Of a stretch of DNA of 64,000 nt, positions 1 through 8,659 are shown piece by piece. The stretch spans positions 124,001-188,000 of the forward strand of contig JAIXOE010000019.1 in the NCBI GenBank assembly GCA_027486895.1. Reading direction: 5' to 3'. Numbering within the stretch: the stretch's first letter is position 1; each line of letters begins with the position of its first letter. The notes beneath the pieces are model-generated. The model saw nothing but the letters and a program-made list of their open reading frames with translations, was not told where the DNA came from and did not search any database. Both the position numbers and the translations under genes were made by a program. The DNA is from Sphingomonadales bacterium. Its GTDB lineage: Bacteria > Pseudomonadota > Alphaproteobacteria > Sphingomonadales > Sphingomonadaceae.

Positions 1-155
1 ATCAGCTTTTCGATGTAAGGACGCAGTTCCTTCGCCTTTGGCAAAGTCGTCTTGATCTGTTCGTGCTTGATAAGCGACGCTGCCATGTTGCGAAGCATCG
101 CGGTACGGTGCGACGTGGTACGTTGCAGCTTACGGTGGCCAACTTTATGGCGCAT
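1..155 (-). CDS. rplQ: 50S ribosomal protein L17, N-terminal part
   Basis: The first 51 codons of L17 are present and the gene runs off the left edge. The reverse strand reads [17 protein letters not shown] and continues through [20 protein letters not shown], the well-conserved L17 N-terminus that binds 23S rRNA near the exit tunnel. It follows rpoA after a 170 nt spacer, which is the usual last position of the alpha operon. The ATG at 153-155 is the only plausible start. Too short for the automatic gene track, but identification is secure. Confidence 0.95.
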   Translation of the reverse strand, partial: MRHKVGHRKLQRTTSHRTAMLRNMAASLIKHEQIKTTLPKAKELRPYIEKL

Positions 156-292
156 ATTTCATTCCTTTCTTGCCGACCCTTCCGGGCGGGAAACCGGTTC
201 CCACTTTCCCTGAAGGGATCGGTCGTTCGTAGGGGGTCCGTGTCAGGTAACCCGATCCAGGCCTGTTAAGGGTGGCCCTTTGCCCTGTAACA

Positions 293-319
293 ATGGGCCA
301 AAGCATTGCTTCGGCCCAT
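293..319 (-). other. Hairpin in the rpoA-rplQ spacer
   Basis: Just after the rpoA stop codon the transcribed strand can fold into a 7 bp stem (293-299 with 313-319), one mismatch, then 4 more pairs (301-304 with 308-311) and a 3 nt loop. Only a short mixed TTGTT follows, so it looks more like a processing or stability element, or a weak attenuator, than a full terminator. Confidence 0.45.
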
Positions 320-325
320 ATATTC

Positions 326-1387
326 TTATCCGAGCAGTTCCTGCTCAAGCTTCTTAGCCATCTCTTCGATATTCTCGGGCGGCCAGCCTGGGATGTCCAT
401 GCCGAGACGCAGACCCATCGACGACAGTACTTCCTTGATTTCGTTCAGCGACTTGCGACCGAAATTAGGCGTACGCAGCATTTCGGCTTCGCTCTTTTGA
501 ACGAGGTCGCCGATGTAGATGATGTTGTCGTTCTTGAGGCAGTTTGCGCTGCGGACCGACAATTCCAACTCGTCGACTTTCTTGAGAAGATAACGGTTGA
601 GCTGGTTTGCATCCGATTCTTCCGAAGACGCAGATGGTGCAGCCATGCCGATCATTGGCGACGATGCAGCCATCGAATCTTCGAAGTGGACGAAAACTTG
701 CAACTGGTCCTGTAGAATGCGTGCGGCATAAGCCACTGCGTCTTCAGGGGTTACAGTGCCGTCGGTTTCGATAGTCAGCGAAAGCTTGTCATAGTCAAGT
801 TCTTGACCGATGCGCGCATTATCAACCTTGTAAGCAACCTGACGTACAGGCGAATACAGGCTATCGACCGGAATAAGGCCAATTGGCGCATCTGCTGGAC
901 GATTGGCAACTGCAGGAACATAGCCCTTGCCGCTGTCGGCAGTGATTTCCATGTTGAGCGTCGCACCATCGTCGAGATGGCAGATCACGAGGTCAGGGTT
1001 CATCACTTGGATGTCGCCCGAAACAGCGATGTCACCAGCGGTTACCGCGCCGGGGCCAGTTGCCGAAAGCTGAAGACGCTTTGGACCTTCGCCCTCCATC
1101 TTCAACGCAACTTGCTTGATGTTCAAAACGATGTCGGTGACATCTTCACGCACGCCAGCAAGTGACGAGAATTCGTGCAACACGTTTTCGATTTTGATCG
1201 ATGTGATCGCTGCGCCCTGCAACGATGAGAGCAATACGCGACGCAGCGCGTTGCCGAGAGTCAAACCAAAGCCACGCTCAAGCGGCTCTGCAACAAAAAT
1301 TGCCTTGCGCTTCGCATCGCTACCTGACTTGAGTTCAAGTGCGTTGGGCTTTTTCAGTTCCTGCCAGTTCTTAATATTGACGGACAT
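326..1387 (-). CDS. rpoA: RNA polymerase subunit alpha
   Basis: The alpha subunit (353 aa) nucleates RNA polymerase assembly through its N-terminal domain (about residues 1-235) and contacts UP elements and activators through its C-terminal domain (about 255-325, with [14 protein letters not shown]). The start was set at the ATG giving [14 protein letters not shown]; a longer frame reaching 1522 would add 45 residues that resemble nothing in the family and run into the end of rpsK. Position after rpsK and before rplQ is the standard alpha-operon order. Unlike in E. coli, rpsD is not between rpsK and rpoA. Confidence 0.97.
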   Translation of the reverse strand: MSVNIKNWQELKKPNALELKSGSDAKRKAIFVAEPLERGFGLTLGNALRRVLLSSLQGAAITSIKIENVLHEFSSLAGVREDVTDIVLNIKQVALKMEGEGPKRLQLSATGPGAVTAGDIAVSGDIQVMNPDLVICHLDDGATLNMEITADSGKGYVPAVANRPADAPIGLIPVDSLYSPVRQVAYKVDNARIGQELDYDKLSLTIETDGTVTPEDAVAYAARILQDQLQVFVHFEDSMAASSPMIGMAAPSASSEESDANQLNRYLLKKVDELELSVRSANCLKNDNIIYIGDLVQKSEAEMLRTPNFGRKSLNEIKEVLSSMGLRLGMDIPGWPPENIEEMAKKLEQELLG

Positions 1388-1411
1388 GGATTTCCCCTTG
1401 GGTTTTGCGGG

Positions 1412-1438
1412 ACCGGCAATTTGGTGCACCGTGCCGGT
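1412..1438 (-). other. Hairpin in the rpsK-rpoA spacer
   Basis: An exact 7 bp inverted repeat, ACCGGCA at 1412-1418 and TGCCGGT at 1432-1438, encloses a small GGTGCACC palindrome. It lies in the 100 nt between the rpsK stop and the rpoA start, upstream of the rpoA ribosome-binding region. No T-run follows it, so termination is unlikely; a role in rpoA translation or mRNA processing is inferred only. Confidence 0.4.
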
Positions 1439-1487
1439 TCGCGGGTAAAAGAAGGAACGACTGACCAGCCGCCCCTGAAACGAATGC

Positions 1488-1877
1488 TTAGACGCGCCGA
1501 CGCTTGGAAGGACGGACGCCATTGTGCGGGATTGATGTCACGTCGCGAATCGAGGTGATGGTGAAACCAACTGCCTGCAATGCGCGAAGTGCCGATTCAC
1601 GACCCGAACCAGGACCCTTAACTTCGACTTCAAGCGTACGAACGCCATGTTCAGCGGCCTTCTTGCCTGCGTCTTCTGCTGCAACCTGTGCTGCATAAGG
1701 CGTCGACTTGCGGCTGCCCTTGAAACCCATGGTTCCTGCGGATGACCAGCTGATCGCGTTGCCCTGGGCATCGGTGATCGTGATCATGGTGTTGTTGAAG
1801 CTGGCATTGACGTGTGCGACGCCTGCCGAAATATTTTTACGCTCCCGCTTTTTAATGCGTTGTGGTTCGCGTGCCAT
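1488..1877 (-). CDS. rpsK: 30S ribosomal protein S11
   Basis: S11 (129 aa) is a platform protein of the small subunit. The sequence shows the family hallmarks, including [18 protein letters not shown] near the N-terminus, [11 protein letters not shown] in the middle and the basic tail [11 protein letters not shown]. Length matches other bacterial S11. It follows rpsM after 57 nt and precedes rpoA. Confidence 0.98.
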   Translation of the reverse strand: MAREPQRIKKRERKNISAGVAHVNASFNNTMITITDAQGNAISWSSAGTMGFKGSRKSTPYAAQVAAEDAGKKAAEHGVRTLEVEVKGPGSGRESALRALQAVGFTITSIRDVTSIPHNGVRPSKRRRV

Positions 1878-1934
1878 ATAATGTGTATCCTATTCGAAAA
1901 TGCGAAGAAAAAATAATCAGGCAAAAGCCAGTGA

Positions 1935-2303
1935 TTACTTCTTCTTGCCCGCGATTGCCTTGGACTTGCCCTTACGGGTGCGCGCATTGGTATGCGTACG
2001 CTGGCCACGGACTGGAAGGCCCTTACGGTGGCGAAGGCCACGGTAGCAGGCGAGATCCATCAAACGCTTGATGTTCATCGATGTGTTACGGCGAAGATCG
2101 CCTTCTACAGTGTAGCCCGCATCGATGGTTTCGCGGATTTGCAGAACTTCGGCATCCGAAAGGTCCTGCACACGACGGCTATGATCAATTCCCAGCTTAG
2201 TCGCGATTTCGACGGCTTTAGTGCGGCCGATACCGTGAATGTAGGTAAGCGCAATGATCACGCGCTTGTTGGTTGGAATGTTAACTCCGGCAATACGTGC
2301 CAA
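1935..2303 (-). CDS. rpsM: 30S ribosomal protein S13
   Basis: S13 (122 aa) is a head protein that bridges to the large subunit. It begins [20 protein letters not shown] and ends with the basic tail [13 protein letters not shown], with [20 protein letters not shown] in the C-terminal part as expected. The gene heads the rpsM-rpsK-rpoA-rplQ block. Unusually, its upstream neighbour is rimK rather than adk or secY, with a 174 nt spacer that may hold its own leader. Confidence 0.98.
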   Translation of the reverse strand: MARIAGVNIPTNKRVIIALTYIHGIGRTKAVEIATKLGIDHSRRVQDLSDAEVLQIRETIDAGYTVEGDLRRNTSMNIKRLMDLACYRGLRHRKGLPVRGQRTHTNARTRKGKSKAIAGKKK

Positions 2304-2363
2304 TTTATTTACTCCTGCTCCACAGGTGCCCCGAAAGGCAAACCCTATCTCAACGCTGATGAT

Positions 2364-2428
2364 ATTCCGAAACGCACAAAACCAGCGGACGCGTTAAAGC
2401 GCTGCTGGCTGCACCAGATGTTCGGAAT
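2364..2428 (-). promoter_or_regulatory. Nested inverted repeats in the rpsM leader
   Basis: In the 174 nt between rimK and rpsM, an exact 8 bp inverted repeat (2364-2371 and 2421-2428) encloses a second 5 bp repeat, CCAGC (2382-2386) and GCTGG (2404-2408). The transcript could form a two-tier stem ending about 60 nt before the rpsM ATG. Position matches that of a leader controlling the alpha ribosomal genes. I do not recognise a known leader family; the regulatory role is inference. Confidence 0.35.
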
Positions 2429-2477
2429 TGATGTCTCCTTACGGTGAGTCGCGCCAACTGTCAAGGCTGGCGGCGCG

Positions 2478-3383
2478 CTATCCCTTGCCTTTGGTCTTGG
2501 TTTTGCCCGCGATCGCGTTTTCTTCGATGAACGTAATAATCCGGCTCGCAATATCCTTGCCGCTGGCCTTTTCGATTCCCTCAAGCCCGGGGGAGCTATT
2601 CACTTCCATGATCACCGGGCCGTGGTTCGACCGGAGCATGTCGACGCCAGCAACGTTTAACCCCATGGCGCGCGCGGCACGGACTGCCGTTGACCGTTCT
2701 TCCGGTGTAATTTTGATCGCTTCAGCTGACCCGCCGCGATGCAGGTTCGAGCGAAAATCGCCCTCGGCGCCTTTACGCTGCATCGATGCGACGACCTTGT
2801 TGCCAATCACAAAGCAACGGATGTCAGTTGCATTTGCCTCTTTGATGAATTCCTGGACGAGGATGTTCACGTTCGCACCGCGAAACGCCTCAATGACCGA
2901 GCGGGCAGATTTTTCGGTTTCACCCAAAACCACGCCAATCCCTTGCGTGCCTTCCAGCAGCTTAATGACCACCGGTGCGCCGCCAACCATTTTGATGACT
3001 TCGTCGGTCTGCTTGGGATCATGGGCAAACGCCGTGACGGGAAGCCCAAGCCCCTTGCGCGCCAAAATCTGCAAAGACCGCAGCTTATCACGCGAACGGC
3101 CAATGGCGACGCTTTCGTTCAACGACCACACGTTCATCATCTCAAACTGGCGCAGCACAGCGAGTCCGTAAAAAGTTACGGACGCGCCAATGCGCGGAAT
3201 GACCGCATCATAATTCCCGAGCTTTGCGCCCTGATAATAGGCTTCAGGGCGATGCGAGGTGATGTTCATCGTCACCCGCAGCGTATTGAGCACTTCGATT
3301 TCATGGCCTCGCGCCACGGCAGCTTCGACGAGCCGCTGATGCGAGTATAGGTTGGCGTTGCGCGCCAACATGGCAATTTTCAT
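2478..3383 (-). CDS. rimK: RimK family alpha-L-glutamate ligase
   Basis: RimK (301 aa) is an ATP-grasp ligase that adds glutamates to the C-terminus of ribosomal protein S6 in gammaproteobacteria. The sequence starts [20 protein letters not shown], has the ATP-grasp lid region ([16 protein letters not shown]), LVQEFI, and the metal-binding end [12 protein letters not shown]. Length matches E. coli RimK (about 300). Its ATG overlaps the stop of the RimB-like gene in an ATGA, so the two are translationally coupled. The C-terminal tail is lysine and glycine rich (KTKTKGKG). Whether S6 is the substrate here is inferred from the family and from the ribosomal operon around it. Confidence 0.9.
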   Translation of the reverse strand: MKIAMLARNANLYSHQRLVEAAVARGHEIEVLNTLRVTMNITSHRPEAYYQGAKLGNYDAVIPRIGASVTFYGLAVLRQFEMMNVWSLNESVAIGRSRDKLRSLQILARKGLGLPVTAFAHDPKQTDEVIKMVGGAPVVIKLLEGTQGIGVVLGETEKSARSVIEAFRGANVNILVQEFIKEANATDIRCFVIGNKVVASMQRKGAEGDFRSNLHRGGSAEAIKITPEERSTAVRAARAMGLNVAGVDMLRSNHGPVIMEVNSSPGLEGIEKASGKDIASRIITFIEENAIAGKTKTKGKG

Positions 3384-3856
3384 GTGCTTGTATTTCCTTG
3401 ATTGGCTGGTCTACCCAATACCCAGCGTCGTCCGCTATTGACCAGAAAGCCGCGCCTTAGCGCCCGTCGCCCAATTAGCAAGGGAAAGGCCATGGAACGC
3501 CGGTTAGCCAAGGTGAGCTGTCCGTTCCAGCATAGTTTACCAAAACAAAATTGCGCTGAGATGACATAGCGATCCTGCGTATCACCATTCGAGGAACGCA
3601 CGATGCGCCGGTCGATGACCGGAGCCTCATAACGCTTTGGTTTTTCGCCAGCATTCAGACGGAACCAGAATTCCACCCACGGCTTGCCCTCTCGGACAAT
3701 CGGCTTGATTCGGGTGGCATGAATCGATGATGTAGCTGCCCCGGTGTCCATCTTCGCATGCACTTGCGACAGGCCAAGGCTTGGCACATCGACCATTTCG
3801 CACCAGCCTATTTCAACTTTGCTGCCTGACCGTGGCTTGCTCCCCCCCGCAGCCAA
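3380..3856 (-). CDS. rimB: RimB-like retropepsin-type protease (ATP-dependent zinc protease family)
   Basis: This 158 aa protein belongs to the family annotated as putative ATP-dependent zinc protease, which is really a retropepsin-fold aspartic protease. The active-site motif is [13 protein letters not shown], with the aspartate near residue 37, followed by the conserved R-S-S-N-G-D and [12 protein letters not shown] segments. In pseudomonads a RimB of this family works with RimK to trim or control S6 glutamylation. The best start is TTG at 3856, directly after the upstream TAA; no ATG or GTG lies before the catalytic region except a too-late Met21. A run of seven G residues (3842-3848) follows the start codon within 15 bases. 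Confidence 0.82.
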   Translation of the reverse strand: MAAGGSKPRSGSKVEIGWCEMVDVPSLGLSQVHAKMDTGAATSSIHATRIKPIVREGKPWVEFWFRLNAGEKPKRYEAPVIDRRIVRSSNGDTQDRYVISAQFCFGKLCWNGQLTLANRRSMAFPLLIGRRALRRGFLVNSGRRWVLGRPANQGNTST

Positions 3857-4564
3857 TTAGTTAGGCTCCGCAGCCGGCGGGTCTGCAACCGGATCATTCT
3901 CATTCAGGGGCGACACCGGCGGATCGATTGCTTCGGCGGTTTCGGCTGGAGGCGCCTCGTCCAAATTCTCGACATCCAAGTTGAAGCCGTCAGCTTTAGG
4001 CGCTTCAACCGCAGCGGGCGTAAAGGGCAGCAACATATTTTTGAATTGCTCGCCCAACACCTTGTCGACTGCAGGCGCGATTTCAGCGACTTTGTAGCGC
4101 ATGTAGCCCCCAACAACATAAGAGAAGCTCACGCGCGTCGCGCCGTCTTGCTTTGCGGGCTCCATTGCGACGGTTAGCGTGCCGATTACCGCCTCAGACT
4201 GGAGTGGCCCCAACGCGCCTTGCATGCGCAAGACTTTGCCGGGTTGCGCAAAAATAACACGCATATGCTCTACGCTTCCAACGGTCTTGACCTTGCCAGT
4301 AGCGTCGGTTTCTTGAAACAGTTCACAGAAGCAACCATTGGCCTGTGCATCAATGTAAAAGCCAGCGCTTGAACCAGACCAGCTATGCGCCTTGTTCCAA
4401 TAGTCCTTGGGTGCAAGGAGGCGCTTCCATATCTCGTCGGGCGTTGCTTGAACGGTCGCGATATGGATCACGTTAAAACCGGTATCCGACGCAGCTTTAA
4501 CTTCTGCAAATGCAGGCGATGCTGTTGCAGCAACGGTTGCTGCGATAATCATAAGATATTTCAT
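3857..4564 (-). CDS. Secreted SRPBCC-fold protein
   Basis: A 235 aa protein with a clear signal peptide, MKYLMIIAATVAATASPAFA, so it should be exported. The mature part (about 30-165) looks like a START/SRPBCC domain: a segment beginning ATVQATPDEIWKRL, then a tryptophan-rich stretch and alternating strand patterns typical of polyketide-cyclase-like folds that bind hydrophobic ligands. The last 45 residues are a Pro/Ala/Glu-rich tail. Start chosen at the ATG that opens the signal peptide; an ATG-less six-residue extension is possible but spoils it. The stop touches the TTG start of the RimB-like gene. Ligand and function are unknown; the link to RimB and RimK is by position only. Confidence 0.7.
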   Translation of the reverse strand: MKYLMIIAATVAATASPAFAEVKAASDTGFNVIHIATVQATPDEIWKRLLAPKDYWNKAHSWSGSSAGFYIDAQANGCFCELFQETDATGKVKTVGSVEHMRVIFAQPGKVLRMQGALGPLQSEAVIGTLTVAMEPAKQDGATRVSFSYVVGGYMRYKVAEIAPAVDKVLGEQFKNMLLPFTPAAVEAPKADGFNLDVENLDEAPPAETAEAIDPPVSPLNENDPVADPPAAEPN

Positions 4565-4623
4565 GGAACGAGTTTCTAACAACCGTTTCCATGTCCGTCA
4601 CGCTGAACTTGCTGCAGCCGCGG

Positions 4624-5268
4624 TTAAGCGACAATCGCGTCAATTGCCTCGGTCACATCCTCGATGGAGGCCATGCCATCCACACGGCTTACAAGTCCGC
4701 GGGCATCATAAAGTGGCAAGATCGGCTCGGTCTTTGCGCGATACTCCGCCATACGCGTGCGCACTGTTTCTTCATTGTCGTCGGGGCGACGCTTAAATTC
4801 GTGCGATCCGCATTTGTCACACGTGCCATCTTCAACGGGCTTTTTGAAAACATCGTGGTAACCATCACCACAATTGGCGCAGGTGAAACGGCCAACCACG
4901 CGTTCGACCAGCGCGTCTTCATCAACGACCAGCTCAATCACATGATGCAGAGTACGCTCGCGCGCTGACAACAATCCGTCAAGAAGCGATACTTGGGGTG
5001 CTGTACGGGGGTAGCCATCAAAGATAAGGCCCTTGTCTACAGGGATGGCGTCCATGTGCTCGCCAAGAATCTCGGCCATCAATTCGTCAGGGAAAAGCTT
5101 CCCCGCCTTCATGATTTCATCCGCCATTTTGCCGACATCCGTGCCGGCCTTCACGGCAGCACGCAGGATGTCACCGGTGGACAATTGCACCATGCCATAT
5201 TTCTCGACGAGAAATGCAGCCTGCGTACCTTTGCCAGCGCCAGGAGGCCCTAAAAGGATGATATTCAT
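4624..5268 (-). CDS. adk: Adenylate kinase
   Basis: Adenylate kinase (214 aa) interconverts ATP and AMP with two ADP. The P-loop GPPGAGKGT lies at residues 8-16. The long LID domain carries four cysteines at 130, 133, 150 and 153, the structural zinc-binding form seen in many bacteria but not in E. coli. Length is that of the long bacterial type. It follows secY after 35 nt, as usual, but the next gene downstream is the SRPBCC gene instead of rpsM. Confidence 0.97.
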   Translation of the reverse strand: MNIILLGPPGAGKGTQAAFLVEKYGMVQLSTGDILRAAVKAGTDVGKMADEIMKAGKLFPDELMAEILGEHMDAIPVDKGLIFDGYPRTAPQVSLLDGLLSARERTLHHVIELVVDEDALVERVVGRFTCANCGDGYHDVFKKPVEDGTCDKCGSHEFKRRPDDNEETVRTRMAEYRAKTEPILPLYDARGLVSRVDGMASIEDVTEAIDAIVA

Positions 5269-5303
5269 GAAACGTTTCCCCGCTCGTTTCGATGTCGCAC
5301 CCT

Positions 5304-6680
5304 TTAGCGGGTGCGTCCACCCTTCAACTTGGCCTTCTTCAACAGATCCCCATATTGGTGGGCGAGCAAATGGCTCTGAACCTGCGAAATCGTATCAATG
5401 GTCACGTTGACCAGAATGAGCAAGCTCGTTCCGCCAACGGCAAAAACGCTCTGCAATCCGGTTGCGCCCAAAACATAATCTGGAAGCAAACATACCAACG
5501 TAAGATAGGCAGCGCCCAACACGGTGATACGCGTCAATACGTAATCCAGATAGGATTCTGTATTCTTGCCCGGACGAATACCGGGAATGAAGCCGCCAGC
5601 CTTTTTCAGGTTCTCAGACGTTTCTTCGGGGTTGAACACCACTGCGGTGTAAAAAAAGCAGAAAAAGATGATGCCCAAGCCGTAAAGCAGTAGATACACC
5701 GGCTGCCCATGCTGCAGATACTGGTTCAGCGATATTACAAAGTCACCCATCTGAGTCTCGCCTGCGGCCTTGTTGCCCGCAAGCTGTGTTATCGTCAGCG
5801 GCAACAAAAGAAGTGACGAGGCAAAGATTGGTGGGATTACGCCTGCAGTGTTAATCTTCAACGGCAAATGACTGCGGTCAGCCTGCATCATGCCACGCTG
5901 CGTGGCGCGCTTTGGATATTGAATGAGCACGCGACGCTGGCCGCGCTCCATGAAGCAAATGATGAGCGTAAGCCCGACAAACATTCCGATAAATCCGAGG
6001 ATCAGAAATCCGCTGATCGAACCCGTCCGCGCACCTTCGAGCAAGCGCACAACCAATGTCGGCAATTGCGCGACGATACCCGCCATAATAATCAACGAGA
6101 TACCGTTGCCGATACCGCGCGACGTAATCTGCTCACCGAGCCACATCAGGAACATGGTGCCGCCGATGAGGCTGATCGTCGCAACAACGCGGAACATCAG
6201 GCCCGGCTCAACAACTGCGCTAATGCCATTAGCGGCAGCGAGGCTTTCAAGCCCTGCCGCAAGGAAATATCCCTGCACCGCTGTCAGGAAAACCGTTCCG
6301 TAGCGTGTATATTGATTGAGTTTCTTGCGTCCGCTCTCGCCCTCTTTCTTGATGGCGGCAAGCGTTGGCGACAGCGATGCAGCGAGCTGCACAACGATCG
6401 ACGCTGTAATATATGGCATAACGCCGAGCGCGATGAGGCTCATGCGCTCAAGGCTACCACCCGAGAAAGTGTTGAAGATATCGAGAACGCCGCCAGCGGC
6501 ATTGTTCGCATAAAGGGCCGCTTGCGCAATGGGATCAACGCCCGGCAGCGGAACGAAACTGAGCATCCGGAATACGATTAGCGCGCCAATAGTGAACCAA
6601 ATGCGGTTCTTGAGCTCTGTTGCCTGCCCGAACTTCGATAAATTGAGGTTCGAGGCCATTTGGTCGGCCCTAGATGCCAT
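5304..6680 (-). CDS. secY: Preprotein translocase channel subunit SecY
   Basis: SecY (458 aa) forms the protein-conducting channel in the inner membrane with SecE and SecG. About ten hydrophobic segments are visible, with FVPLPGVDP early, the first-helix plug region, and GIRPGKNTESYLDYVLTRIT late in the protein. The start is the ATG giving MASRADQMASNLNLSKFG, preceded by an AAGGAA ribosome site; the longer frame to 6746 adds 22 unsupported residues. A second Met at residue 8 is possible. It sits in its normal place between rplO and adk. Confidence 0.96.
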   Translation of the reverse strand: MASRADQMASNLNLSKFGQATELKNRIWFTIGALIVFRMLSFVPLPGVDPIAQAALYANNAAGGVLDIFNTFSGGSLERMSLIALGVMPYITASIVVQLAASLSPTLAAIKKEGESGRKKLNQYTRYGTVFLTAVQGYFLAAGLESLAAANGISAVVEPGLMFRVVATISLIGGTMFLMWLGEQITSRGIGNGISLIIMAGIVAQLPTLVVRLLEGARTGSISGFLILGFIGMFVGLTLIICFMERGQRRVLIQYPKRATQRGMMQADRSHLPLKINTAGVIPPIFASSLLLLPLTITQLAGNKAAGETQMGDFVISLNQYLQHGQPVYLLLYGLGIIFFCFFYTAVVFNPEETSENLKKAGGFIPGIRPGKNTESYLDYVLTRITVLGAAYLTLVCLLPDYVLGATGLQSVFAVGGTSLLILVNVTIDTISQVQSHLLAHQYGDLLKKAKLKGGRTR

Positions 6681-6783
6681 GATATACGTTCCTTGGTTCC
6701 GGATTAAACCTGAATGCACGGTAACCGTGCAACGACTTAACCCCAAAAATTTCGCCTAACAATATCTGGACGACGCCCAGAAA

Positions 6784-6829
6784 TGTCAAACCCCGCCAGC
6801 CCATATCGGGAAGCGGGGCTGGCATGACA
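6784..6829 (-). promoter_or_regulatory. Competing hairpins between rplO and secY
   Basis: The 172 nt spacer upstream of secY contains an 8 bp stem, GCCAGCCC (6795-6802) with GGGCTGGC (6816-6823), flanked by an outer 5 bp repeat TGTCA/TGACA (6784-6788, 6825-6829). An alternative 6 bp stem, CCCCGC (6791-6796) with GCGGGG (6813-6818), uses part of the same bases and is followed on the transcript by TTT. Mutually exclusive folds of this kind can act as an attenuator that sets secY expression apart from the ribosomal genes; that role is inferred. Confidence 0.4.
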
Positions 6830-6852
6830 AGAGCGAAGTCGTCGCCCCTATC

Positions 6853-7389
6853 TTATTTCTTGGCTGCCGCTTCTTTAGCAGCGTTCCTGACGGAAGATTT
6901 CTTTGCAGCAGCCTTTTCGGATGCAGAAACCTTTACCAGAACTTCGACTTTACCGCCGGCCTTTTCGACCGCTTCGACCGCTGCCTTTGAGGCACCTGCA
7001 ACAGAGAAGTTTACCTTTGAAGTAAGTTCGCCCTTAGCCAACAAACGGACGCCGTCTTTGCCGCCGCGTGCGAGGCCAGCGGCCTTCAACGCAGCATGGT
7101 CAACAACAGCTTTGATGTCGATTTTCTTGGCATCAATAAACTTCTGGATCATGCCCAGGTTTACTTCAGCATGGTCCTTGGCGAAGATATTGTTGAAGCC
7201 GCGCTTTGGAATACGCATGTGAAGTGGCATCTGGCCGCCTTCAAATCCGTTGATCGAAACACCCGAACGGCTGGTCTGGCCCTTTTGGCCGCGACCTGAG
7301 GTCTTGCCCTTGCCCGAACCGATACCACGGCCAACGCGCATACGGCGATGGCGGGCGCCTTCGTTGTCTTTAATGTCATTCAATTTCAT
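6853..7389 (-). CDS. rplO: 50S ribosomal protein L15
   Basis: L15 (178 aa). It begins [20 protein letters not shown] and carries the glycine-rich [15 protein letters not shown] segment typical of L15, which threads through the large-subunit core. Compared with E. coli L15 (144 aa) the C-terminus is extended by about 30 residues rich in Ala, Lys and Ser. The ATG at 7389 is preferred to one three codons upstream because it matches the family start. Confidence 0.97.
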   Translation of the reverse strand: MKLNDIKDNEGARHRRMRVGRGIGSGKGKTSGRGQKGQTSRSGVSINGFEGGQMPLHMRIPKRGFNNIFAKDHAEVNLGMIQKFIDAKKIDIKAVVDHAALKAAGLARGGKDGVRLLAKGELTSKVNFSVAGASKAAVEAVEKAGGKVEVLVKVSASEKAAAKKSSVRNAAKEAAAKK

Positions 7390-7428
7390 GTCGTGCACTC
7401 GCTTTCGCTTTAATTCGCGCTGATGTTA

Positions 7429-7605
7429 TTAGTCCTGGATCTGGACCATGTGACGAACCGTGCGGATCATTCCGCGCACTTCGGCTGTGTCTTCGATTTC
7501 GACAACGCGGTTCATCTTGTCAAGGCCGAGACCCTTTAAAGTTGCGCGCTGTGAGGCTGGACGGCGGATCGGCGAACCGGTCTGCTTCAGTTTAATCTTC
7601 GCCAT
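7429..7605 (-). CDS. rpmD: 50S ribosomal protein L30
   Basis: A 58-codon reading frame, too short for many gene finders, translates as [20 protein letters not shown] and continues [19 protein letters not shown], ending HMVQIQD. This is the complete bacterial L30 in its conserved place between rpsE (5 nt gap) and rplO. Confidence 0.97.
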   Translation of the reverse strand: MAKIKLKQTGSPIRRPASQRATLKGLGLDKMNRVVEIEDTAEVRGMIRTVRHMVQIQD

Positions 7606-7610
7606 ATCGA

Positions 7611-8306
7611 TTACTCCGCAATAGCTTCTGCGTCGGCTTCAGCAGTTTTGCTGCCACCGCGACCAAGAAGGTCGGCGATTTTCTTGCCGCGACGCTGCGC
7701 TACCGACTTAGGGCTGGTCTGTTCAGACAGCGCCGCGAAGGTAGCACGGATCATGTTGTAAGGGTTCGACGTACCAACCGATTTGGTCACAACGTCCGCA
7801 ACGCCAAGGCTTTCGAAGACAGCGCGCATTGGGCCGCCTGCGATGATGCCGGTACCGGCTGGTGCCGAACGCAACGTCACCTTGCCAGCGCCGAAATGGC
7901 CCTTGCCGTCGTGATGCAACGTACGACCGTCTTTCAACGCGACGCGGATCATCGATTTCTTGGCAGCTGCAGTAGCCTTGTTGATGGCTTCCGGCACTTC
8001 GCGTGCCTTACCATGACCAAAGCCTACGCGGCCCTGACCGTCACCGACAACAACGAGTGCAGCGAAACCAAAGCGCTTACCGCCCTTAACCGTTTTCGAA
8101 ACGCGGTTGATGTGAACGAGCTTTTCGATCGTGCCATCATCTTCTTCCTGCGCAGGACGACGATCGTTGTTACGACCACGGCCACCGCCACCACGGTTAT
8201 CACCGCCGCCGCCACGACCGCCGCGACCGCGACGTTGACCTTCGGCTGCTTCAGGAGCTGCGCCGTCAGTCACAGGTACAGTGCTTTCAGTGTTTTCAGC
8301 CATCAT
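7611..8306 (-). CDS. rpsE: 30S ribosomal protein S5, with RGG-rich N-terminal extension
   Basis: S5 (231 aa) sits at the decoding and mRNA-entry region. The conserved core begins near residue 58 ([19 protein letters not shown]) and includes [15 protein letters not shown] and [12 protein letters not shown]. Ahead of it is an extension of about 57 residues, much longer than in E. coli S5 (167 aa total), with an Arg-Gly-Gly and Asn rich stretch at about 22-50 that resembles an RNA-binding RGG box. Two adjacent ATGs are possible starts (8306 or 8303); GGAG lies 5 or 8 nt upstream, favouring the second slightly. The start overlaps the rplR stop. Confidence 0.96.
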   Translation of the reverse strand: MMAENTESTVPVTDGAAPEAAEGQRRGRGGRGGGGDNRGGGGRGRNNDRRPAQEEDDGTIEKLVHINRVSKTVKGGKRFGFAALVVVGDGQGRVGFGHGKAREVPEAINKATAAAKKSMIRVALKDGRTLHHDGKGHFGAGKVTLRSAPAGTGIIAGGPMRAVFESLGVADVVTKSVGTSNPYNMIRATFAALSEQTSPKSVAQRRGKKIADLLGRGGSKTAEADAEAIAE

Positions 8307-8659
8307 CAGAACTCCAATCCGCCTTCGCGCGCTGCATCAGCAAGCGCTTTGACGCGACCGTGGAACAGGAACCCGCCACGATCAAAAACTACGCTGGAAA
8401 TGCCAGCTTTCTTAGCAGCTTCGGCTACCCGCTTGCCAACATCAGCCGCAGCTTCAGTTGTCGAGCCGTTCTTAGCCTTCACGTCCTTGTCGAGAGTCGA
8501 GGCAGACGCAATGGTCGAACCCTTCGAATCGTCAATGACTTGCGCATAGATGTGGCGACCAGTGCGGTGCACGGAAAGACGAGGACGCCCAGCAACCTGC
8601 GCCCGCAATTTCGAACGAACGCGTTGACGGCGCCTTGCAAAGAGAGACAGTTTTGCCAT
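8306..8659 (-). CDS. rplR: 50S ribosomal protein L18
   Basis: L18 (117 aa) binds 5S rRNA in the central protuberance. It starts [20 protein letters not shown] and has [20 protein letters not shown] and [20 protein letters not shown], all family marks. The start codon shares one base with the rplF stop and its stop overlaps the rpsE start. Confidence 0.98.
   Translation of the reverse strand: MAKLSLFARRRQRVRSKLRAQVAGRPRLSVHRTGRHIYAQVIDDSKGSTIASASTLDKDVKAKNGSTTEAAADVGKRVAEAAKKAGISSVVFDRGGFLFHGRVKALADAAREGGLEF

Noticed and set aside
1388-1522. 45-residue N-terminal extension of rpoA
   Set aside because: Runs into the end of rpsK and resembles no alpha subunit.
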